Shown: positions 6,039 to 10,784 of the stretch, one piece after another | How positions within the stretch are numbered: position 1 is the first letter of the stretch | How the letters are laid out: every line of letters begins with the position of its first letter | Assembly (NCBI GenBank): GCA_964407055.1 | Contig: CAYOUD010000090.1 | Span: forward strand, 1-10,784 | Origin: JAQIBY01 sp964407055 | GTDB taxonomy: Bacteria > Bacteroidota > Bacteroidia > Bacteroidales > ML635J-15 | Length of the DNA stretch: 10,784 bases | Reading direction: 5' to 3' | Made by a program: the position numbers and the translations under genes | Notes under the pieces: generated by a model | The model's database searches: none | Told to the model about the DNA's origin: nothing | What the model saw: the letters and a program-made list of their open reading frames with translations, nothing else

Positions 6039-7739
6039 TTATTCGTTTAATTCCAGGTCTGTATGAATGCTTCCGTTAAGGATTCCCTGATATTCTTCTG
6101 ATGTGCTTAGAATTTCTAGCGCCCTTTTAACTTCCTTGTCGTTAGCCAATTGATATTGTAACTGTCCTTTTTGATAATAATAACGACCAATTATTTCCTG
6201 CTCAATAATTTGTTTGATTTCTGAACGGAATAAGCCGAGATCTTTTTTTCTATCATGTGCAATTTTTGCCTCAAGTGCGGCAAATTCATCTTCGGCGACT
6301 TCGTAATATTTTTCTTTTTTCGCTGTTTCCAGTAAGTCATTAAAGGCATTCTCTGAGCTGGTTTCGTAATCAAAGGATTTTTCATTGATGAAATCAATAA
6401 ATGTTTTGTAATCCTGATCACTCAAATTAAAGGTTTTTAATTCAGGGGCTTCCGGATGTTCATACACATATTTCGAGGCAAAATCAAAAATTAAATTGTC
6501 AACAAACAAGTGTGCAGCAATATTGCTGAGTTTTTCAGCCGGAATAGCAATGTCCGGTCGGATTCCGCCACCGTCATATACACTACGACCATTTTTGGTT
6601 TGAAATTTACTAATTAGCGAATCAGGGACTTTGCCCACGCTGCCGTCTTCGTTTCTATGTGTATAATCAAGTGCTTGAATACAACGTCCGCTTGGGATAT
6701 AGTATTTTGCTGTTGTCACTTTCAATTTTGCATTATAACTCAAATCTCGGGTTGTCTGAACCAAACCTTTACCAAAAGTCCGCTGACCGATAACAACTCC
6801 GCGATCTAAATCCTGTATGCATCCTGAAACAATTTCCGAAGCGGATGCTGAGTTTCTGTTCACAAGCACAACAAGCGGAATTTCCGTATCGTAAGGAGTC
6901 ATTTGTGCTTTGTAAGTTTTATTCCAACGCTCTACTTTTCCTTTTGTACTTACGACAGTTTCATCTTGTTCAATAAAAAGATTGCAAATCCGAACTGCCT
7001 CTATCAACAATCCTCCGGGATTACTTCTTAAATCAATCACCAGTGATTCTGCGTTTTGAGTTTCTTTTAATTCTTTTACCGCTTTATTAAATTCTTCAAA
7101 TGCTTTATTTGTGAAGCTACTGAGCCGAACATATCCGGTTTTATCATCCAACATTCCGTAATATGGAACAGGACTAATCTGAACCTTTTCGCGCTCAAAA
7201 GAAAATTGTTTAGAATCTTCAGTAACGGCTCGTTTAACTTTTAGTTTTACTGTAGTGCCGGGTTGTCCTTTAAGCAATTCGCTCACTTGTGAGGTAGATA
7301 AGCCTTTCAAATCTTTCCCGTCAATTTCCATAATAATATCACCCGCTTTTAAACCTGCTTTGTTTGCCGGAAATCCCTCATAGGGGTCTGTTATCATGAT
7401 GTAATCTCCACGTTTGCGAATTAATGCACCAATGCCTCCATATTGTCCGGTAGTCATAAAAGTCAAATCTTCAATTTTTGATTCTGGAATGTAAACGGTA
7501 TAAGGGTCAAGATTTTTGAGCATTTCGTCAATTCCCTTTTTAATTGTTTTTCCCGGATCAATGGGGTCAACATAATATAAATTGAGCTCTTTGATTAAAG
7601 ATGAAAAAACGTCCAGATGCTTGACGATTTCAAAATCAGGACTTTTGTGTGATGTAAGCAAAATGCTTGTTCCGGCAACAAAAATCAGCCCCAGAATGCC
7701 GACAAAAATTCGTTTATATGCCGTTTTTAAATGTTTCAT
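6039..7739 (-). CDS. S41-family C-terminal processing peptidase (CtpA/Prc-like), membrane-anchored, with PDZ domain
   Basis: The 566-residue protein starts with a hydrophobic segment (about 11-29) that acts as signal anchor, placing the rest in the periplasm. It then shows the N-terminal helical region with LDPYTVYIP (77-85), a PDZ domain (about 95-170; GGIGALI, KAGLKAGDIIMEIDG) that binds substrate C-termini, and the S41 core. VIDLRSNPGG (234-243) precedes SASASEI (297-303), whose middle serine Ser299 is the predicted nucleophile. Lys324 in TFGKG is the general base, 25 residues later as in E. coli Prc, and Gln328 follows. All catalytic residues are present. A C-terminal region of about 160 residues is charged, helical and alpha-rich. 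Such proteases trim or degrade exported proteins; the substrate is unknown. It lies 7 nt after rnpA and 4 nt before trpS, consistent with one transcript. Confidence 0.95.
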   Translation of the reverse strand: MKHLKTAYKRIFVGILGLIFVAGTSILLTSHKSPDFEIVKHLDVFSSLIKELNLYYVDPIDPGKTIKKGIDEMLKNLDPYTVYIPESKIEDLTFMTTGQYGGIGALIRKRGDYIMITDPYEGFPANKAGLKAGDIIMEIDGKDLKGLSTSQVSELLKGQPGTTVKLKVKRAVTEDSKQFSFEREKVQISPVPYYGMLDDKTGYVRLSSFTNKAFEEFNKAVKELKETQNAESLVIDLRSNPGGLLIEAVRICNLFIEQDETVVSTKGKVERWNKTYKAQMTPYDTEIPLVVLVNRNSASASEIVSGCIQDLDRGVVIGQRTFGKGLVQTTRDLSYNAKLKVTTAKYYIPSGRCIQALDYTHRNEDGSVGKVPDSLISKFQTKNGRSVYDGGGIRPDIAIPAEKLSNIAAHLFVDNLIFDFASKYVYEHPEAPELKTFNLSDQDYKTFIDFINEKSFDYETSSENAFNDLLETAKKEKYYEVAEDEFAALEAKIAHDRKKDLGLFRSEIKQIIEQEIIGRYYYQKGQLQYQLANDKEVKRALEILSTSEEYQGILNGSIHTDLELNE

Positions 7740-7746
7740 AGAAAGG

Positions 7747-8157
7747 TTATTTCGGAATTACTTCTGTTAAACGTTGTAAAGTTAGAATTATTTTTGATTC
7801 TGTTGGTTGATATTTCAATGCTGTACGATTTTTACAAATGACGGCAAAATGCAGGCTGTAATTTGATTGCTTTAGAGCGTCGATTAAAATATGCTTATTT
7901 TTTCGGTAAGCTTCTCGTATCATTCGTCGGGATTGTACGCGTTGCCAGGCTTTATGCTGATGTTTTTTAGGAATGCTGATAAAAATTGTGGGGAGTTCTC
8001 CTTTGCTCAGGCGATAAATTACAGCAAAATCATCTTGAGTAAACCATTTGCCCTCTTTAAACAAACGATCAACATCCAGTTTTAGATGAAGTCGTTCGCC
8101 TTTTGTCAGACGATTTCTGTCATTTAACGAGGCGTTGACCAAGCGACCTTCATTCAT
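7747..8157 (-). CDS. rnpA: Ribonuclease P protein component, with a divergent RNR motif
   Basis: RnpA binds the RNase P RNA and helps it cut the 5' leader from pre-tRNAs. The 136-residue basic protein has the family layout: an N-terminal GERLHLKLDVDRLFKEGKWF stretch (about 20-39), a central strand IFISIPKKHQHKA (58-70), then the basic helix ending RRMIREAYRKNK (77-88), and a final region with FAVICKNR (104-111). The start ATG 8157-8155 leaves an extra N-terminus of about 15 residues before the homology. The helix normally contains R-N-R (as in ERNRIKR or DRNRIKR), but here the aligned residues are R73-V74-Q75-S76-R77-R78, so the Asn and the second Arg of the core motif are replaced. Other basic contacts are kept. 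The yidD gene that often follows rnpA is absent; the protease gene starts 7 nt after the stop. hemD ends 6 nt upstream. Confidence 0.93.
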   Translation of the reverse strand: MNEGRLVNASLNDRNRLTKGERLHLKLDVDRLFKEGKWFTQDDFAVIYRLSKGELPTIFISIPKKHQHKAWQRVQSRRMIREAYRKNKHILIDALKQSNYSLHFAVICKNRTALKYQPTESKIILTLQRLTEVIPK

Positions 8158-8163
8158 TGAAGC

Positions 8164-8919
8164 TTATTTCTTTTTGTTAAAATCCTCAATGTATTGGTTT
8201 AATGCCATTGTCATAGAGGGGTATTTTGGCTGTGGCGCTTTGATGTCCAAATTTAATCCGGCATCTTTAACCGATTTATGGGTTGAAGAACCAAACGCTG
8301 CGATTTTTGTGCTGTTTTGCTCGAATTCCGGAAAATTATGCAATAAGGATTGAATTCCTGATGGGCTAAAAAACACCAAGACATCGTAATTTACATTTTC
8401 TAGGTCGGATAAATCAGCATGAACCGTTTTGTAAAGAATTGCTGGTGTGAATTCTATGTTGGATTTTTCCAGTTTTCCGGGAATATTTTGTTTGGAAACT
8501 GAACTCATTGGGACAAGAAATTTTTCTTCTTTGTGTTTTTGAATCAAACCCAATAAGTCATCAAAACGACCGTCTCCATAAAAGATTTTACGTTTTCTGT
8601 AAACAATGAATTTTTGGAGGTAAAACGCAATGGATTCGGATACACAGAAATATTTCCATGAATCCTCCACTTTTAGTTTTAAATCATCACAAATCCGAAA
8701 GAAATGATTTACGGCTGTCCGACTGGTGAAAATCATCGCAGTATGGGCAGTAATATCCACTTTGGATTGTCTGAATTCCTTAGATTGAACTCCATCAACT
8801 TCAATAAAAGGTCGAAAATCGATTTGAAGTTTGTGTTTTTCTGCCAAATCAAAATATGGCGATTTCTCCGATGATGGTTTCGGTTGCGATACCAGAATTC
8901 GTTTTATTTTTGAACTCAT
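8164..8919 (-). CDS. hemD: Uroporphyrinogen-III synthase
   Basis: HemD closes and inverts ring D of hydroxymethylbilane to give uroporphyrinogen III, the branch point of heme, siroheme and cobalamin synthesis. The family is very divergent, and this 251-residue protein matches the Bacteroidota type. It has two similar lobes with AMIFTSRTAVNHFF (61-74), YFCVSESIAFYL (90-101), LVFFSPSGIQSLL (181-193), IAAFGSSTHKSVKDAGL (206-222) and a final PSMTMALNQYI (234-244). A longer frame begins at 8991 but overlaps the DUF4271 gene by 55 nt. The ATG at 8919-8917 follows a GGGAG at 5 nt, leaves a 17-nt gap and starts at KIKRILVSQPKP, so it is preferred. It lies between the DUF4271 and rnpA genes, a recurrent order in the phylum. 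No other heme gene is in view. Confidence 0.9.
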   Translation of the reverse strand: MSSKIKRILVSQPKPSSEKSPYFDLAEKHKLQIDFRPFIEVDGVQSKEFRQSKVDITAHTAMIFTSRTAVNHFFRICDDLKLKVEDSWKYFCVSESIAFYLQKFIVYRKRKIFYGDGRFDDLLGLIQKHKEEKFLVPMSSVSKQNIPGKLEKSNIEFTPAILYKTVHADLSDLENVNYDVLVFFSPSGIQSLLHNFPEFEQNSTKIAAFGSSTHKSVKDAGLNLDIKAPQPKYPSMTMALNQYIEDFNKKK

Positions 8920-8936
8920 ACAGACTCCCGTGTTTT

Positions 8937-9620
8937 TTAGCTTGCCAGATATTTTATTAGCATTCCGACAGGCATTATTTCGAGGGCACAAAGATATAAA
9001 ATTATACTGAATAATGAAATGTTGTTTTTAATTGAAAGTTGTAGTCCTCGAAATAATTTTGCTAAAAAAAACAAGCTGTATATCCCAAGTCCTGCATATA
9101 TAGCCCAAATCTGATGTTCTTGTGGCAGATAAAGCGTTAAAAACAAAACTGGGGTAAGAATAAGTCCGAAAAATTTGTTTAAAATCATCCAGTAGCTCGT
9201 ATATTCAATTTGCAAATCAACATGGTCAGTAACCCAGCCTATAAACCGATACAAGATAATTCTGAGGTTAAAATACAGCGTAATACTTATGAAAAGCACA
9301 ATCAATTGTGATGCATAATTAGTAAAATAAATATCGAAATTAAAACGCTGAATAATGAGAAATAAAATTAATGCAGAGTTTATATAAAACACAAGATTTA
9401 AACTGCCACTAATACGATTGGTTAATGAATTTTGTTCTGTAATGAGTTTTGAGGTTGCGGATTGATTGATAATGGAATTTACCAGACGTGTAAAATACAA
9501 GGGTTTTAAATAATAACTGTATATTAAAAAAAGGATTCCCAGTATCAGTATGAGTAAAACCCAATCTTGATATGCATGATAGAGAATTGTTTCTCCAGGG
9601 AAACGCTCTGTTGAATTCAT
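8937..9620 (-). CDS. DUF4271 family integral membrane protein
   Basis: This 227-residue protein has about six hydrophobic helices, near 19-36, 74-91, 102-126, 145-165, 170-188 and 200-223. It ends with LYLCALEIMPVGMLIKYL, the C-terminal signature of DUF4271, a membrane family found next to hemD in Bacteroidota. No enzymatic motif is visible and the function is unknown; the repeated linkage to hemD suggests, but does not show, a role in tetrapyrrole or envelope processes. There is no separate signal peptide; helix 1 likely serves for insertion. ATG 9620-9618 is 2 nt after the stop of the coiled-coil gene, so the two must be co-transcribed. Confidence 0.88.
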   Translation of the reverse strand: MNSTERFPGETILYHAYQDWVLLILILGILFLIYSYYLKPLYFTRLVNSIINQSATSKLITEQNSLTNRISGSLNLVFYINSALILFLIIQRFNFDIYFTNYASQLIVLFISITLYFNLRIILYRFIGWVTDHVDLQIEYTSYWMILNKFFGLILTPVLFLTLYLPQEHQIWAIYAGLGIYSLFFLAKLFRGLQLSIKNNISLFSIILYLCALEIMPVGMLIKYLAS

Positions 9621-9622
9621 GC

Positions 9623-10507
9623 TTATTTAATTAGAAAGTCCGTAAATCCAATTAAGTTACCGTTCATATATAGCTCTACCTGATATTTCCCTTCTAAAAC
9701 TTCCTGGTCAAGGTCGTAATAAATCACGACATCCAGAAATTCATTTTCATATTGAACAGTACGACTTTCAGAGAATGCAATGAGTTCTTCTTCGTATGTA
9801 AAAAGATTTTCGTTGTTTTTAACCAAAACATATCCATCAGGACGAATTATTCGAACATAAATTGTACGTTCGCCGGGTTCAGTAATTGAGTTTTCCATTA
9901 AGGTGAAACGGGTTTGAATCTGCTCTACACGTCGTGCTTTGTTCGTTTCCCTTCCGCGACCATTAAATGTTGATGCTCGCACATTGGTCGCCTTTACAAC
10001 AGATGCCTGCTCTACGGTGAGCTCCAGCTCATCGTTCTTGTTCACGACCTCATCCATTTCATATTTTAATCGCTCATGGCTTTCTCGAACTTCATTGTTT
10101 TCAGCAATCAGTTTGGTGTTTAACTGATTTAAGGAGTCAATCTGGTAAACATAGCTTTTCATAATGCTTCGCAGCGTTTCAGTTTCTGATTGATATTTTC
10201 GAATCTGAGATGCATTATAGGATTTAACGTTTTGTAACTCCTCAAGAAGCACGGAAATTTTTTCTTTTTCTTCGGACAGTTTTACATTCATACTGTCGTT
10301 TTCTGTTTGAATAGAATCATAATCCTCGAAAAGTCGGTTTAAATCTTCTTCAATCAAGTCTTTTGCCGAAATTGTCTCTCCCACTTGTTGCTCTAAGGCT
10401 TCATATTGTCGGTTTAAGTTAATGAGCTTATATGCAGCAAATCCAACTCCTATCAACAAAATAATGATTAACAAGGTTAATAGTCGTGTTACTTTTTCTT
10501 TTTCCAT
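9623..10507 (-). CDS. Membrane-anchored coiled-coil protein with a C-terminal beta domain, function unknown
   Basis: The 294-residue protein begins with a short basic stretch (MEKEKVTR) and one transmembrane helix (about 9-29), so most of it should lie in the periplasm. Residues about 32-166 are a long, acidic, heptad-rich coiled coil (for example LLEELQNVKSYN, IAENNEVRESHERLKYEMDEV). The remainder (about 167-294) is beta-rich with a conserved-looking core RFTLMENSITEPGERTIYVR and RIIRPDGYVLVK, and ends in a strand repeat pattern GKYQVELYMNGNLIGF. This architecture recurs upstream of DUF4271/hemD in Bacteroidota, but I know of no assigned function. The fold suggests a scaffold or envelope-spanning tether; that is inference. 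It is the first gene of the six-gene run, with a TACTTTTG element 27 nt upstream. Confidence 0.85.
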   Translation of the reverse strand: MEKEKVTRLLTLLIIILLIGVGFAAYKLINLNRQYEALEQQVGETISAKDLIEEDLNRLFEDYDSIQTENDSMNVKLSEEKEKISVLLEELQNVKSYNASQIRKYQSETETLRSIMKSYVYQIDSLNQLNTKLIAENNEVRESHERLKYEMDEVVNKNDELELTVEQASVVKATNVRASTFNGRGRETNKARRVEQIQTRFTLMENSITEPGERTIYVRIIRPDGYVLVKNNENLFTYEEELIAFSESRTVQYENEFLDVVIYYDLDQEVLEGKYQVELYMNGNLIGFTDFLIK

Positions 10508-10534
10508 AATATTTAATTTATTACTTCAACCCTG

Positions 10535-10542
10535 CAAAAGTA
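10535..10542 (-). promoter_or_regulatory. Candidate -7 promoter element of the six-gene operon (TACTTTTG)
   Basis: On the minus strand this reads TACTTTTG, followed by CA, an exact TAnnTTTG match 27 nt before the ATG at 10507. A TTTTGC lies 12 nt upstream of it, as in the thiL promoter. No other -7 match precedes any of the five downstream genes at their short gaps, so it is the best candidate to drive the whole run down to trpS. Confidence 0.5.
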
Positions 10543-10564
10543 CGATTTATTGTGCAAAATAATA

Positions 10565-10639
10565 TCAGAAACAAAACGTTTTCATTTTTAAGGGGACTTC
10601 TAATAATTCTTTCGCATCAAGATTTTCAGCGTTTTTCAT
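10565..10639 (-). pseudogene. Possible C-terminal remnant of an unidentified protein
   Basis: On the minus strand the frame running from the edge of the repeat at 10651 reads LKQS, then MKNAENLDAKELLEVPLKMK and TFCF, ending in TGA at 10567-10565. The lysine/glutamate/leucine mix and codon use look like real protein. A TAG in the same frame inside the adjacent repeat cuts it off upstream, so either a 24-residue peptide starts at ATG 10639 or this is the tail of a gene truncated by the repeat. I do not recognise the family. Confidence 0.25.
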
Positions 10640-10650
10640 AGACTGCTTCA

Positions 10651-10784
10651 AATGAGGGCAGAGCCAAGCTTGCTTGAGCTATGCCGAGTGCAGCCAAAAT
10701 TATTAAAATGAGGGCAGAGTCAAGCCGATGTCCTGAGCCTGCCGAAGGGTTGCTTGAACTATGCCGAGTGTAGCCAAAATTATT
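10651..10784. repeat. Two direct copies of an intergenic repeat, the second with a 24-bp insertion
   Basis: Copy 1 (10651-10704) runs from AATGAGGGCAGAGCCAAGC into TTGCTTGAGC, ATGCCGAGTG and CAGCCAAAATTATT. Copy 2 (10707-10784) repeats both halves with three transitions (C/T in GAGYCAAGC, G/A in TTGARCT, C/T in GTGYAGCC) but has 24 extra bases (10726-10749) between them, including CCTGAGCCTGCCGAAGGG. In copy 1 the junction is a palindrome, CAAGC-TT-GCTTG. The inserted part resembles the repeat's own CTTGAGCTATGCCGAGTG, so it looks like a third, variant unit. The array runs to the right edge and may continue beyond it. No coding sequence is evident here. Confidence 0.8.

Noticed and set aside
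8920..8991. Longer hemD beginning at ATG 8991
   Set aside because: It would overlap the DUF4271 gene by 55 nt, the added N-terminus does not resemble the family, and the ATG at 8919 has a GGGAG before it.
1..10784. CRISPR array, tRNA or rRNA genes, transposase or integrase, phage or multi-gene defence cassette
   Set aside because: I looked on both strands and found no regularly spaced repeats, no cloverleaf sequence and no such protein motifs. The lone ATPase is not enough to claim a system.

Overview
This window looks like a chromosomal segment of a Bacteroidota bacterium, probably of the Bacteroidales/Marinilabiliales type. The evidence is moderate-to-low GC, starts that mostly lack a Shine-Dalgarno sequence, several exact matches to the Bacteroidota -7 promoter element TAnnTTTG, and the lineage-typical order coiled-coil protein, DUF4271, hemD, rnpA. 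The genus cannot be determined from the sequence.

Layout, left to right. (1) The last 29 codons of a CorA-type divalent metal transporter (+) run tail-to-tail into thiL (-, thiamine-monophosphate kinase) with only 3 nt between the stop codons. (2) A 176-bp divergent spacer carries a candidate promoter for each direction and a perfect 6+1+6 palindrome. (3) A + strand pair follows, 2 nt apart: a secreted protein built of about ten 35-residue beta-type repeats, then queG (epoxyqueuosine reductase). (4) A 200-bp AT-rich leader full of small repeats precedes a solitary AAA ATPase of the AAA_14/DUF4143 architecture (+); its likely start is ATG 3510. (5) The 347-bp stretch at 4698-5044 holds the decayed remnant of a small two-helix membrane protein (DUF6804-like, - strand) and a palindromic repeat abutting its truncated 5' end. 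(6) A tightly packed run of six - strand genes, with gaps of 2, 17, 6, 7 and 4 nt, reads from 10507 down to 5045: membrane-anchored coiled-coil protein, DUF4271 membrane protein, hemD, rnpA, S41/CtpA protease, trpS. A promoter-like TACTTTTG at 10542-10535 could drive the whole run. (7) The right edge (10651-10784) holds two copies of an intergenic repeat that differ by a 24-bp insertion, next to what may be the cut-off C-terminus of a protein.

Functionally the window is mostly housekeeping: thiamine diphosphate synthesis, tRNA queuosine modification, tRNA 5' processing, tryptophanyl-tRNA charging, tetrapyrrole synthesis and envelope proteolysis. The accessory material lies in the ATPase, decayed gene and palindrome block (about 3310-5040) and in the repeats at the right edge. 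I see no CRISPR array, tRNA, rRNA, transposase, integrase, phage gene or multi-gene defence cassette, and no convincing new system. The most worthwhile leads are the decayed gene with its abutting repeat, the alternating-repeat secreted protein, the unusual RNR motif of RnpA, the ATPase leader, and the repeat pair at the edge.
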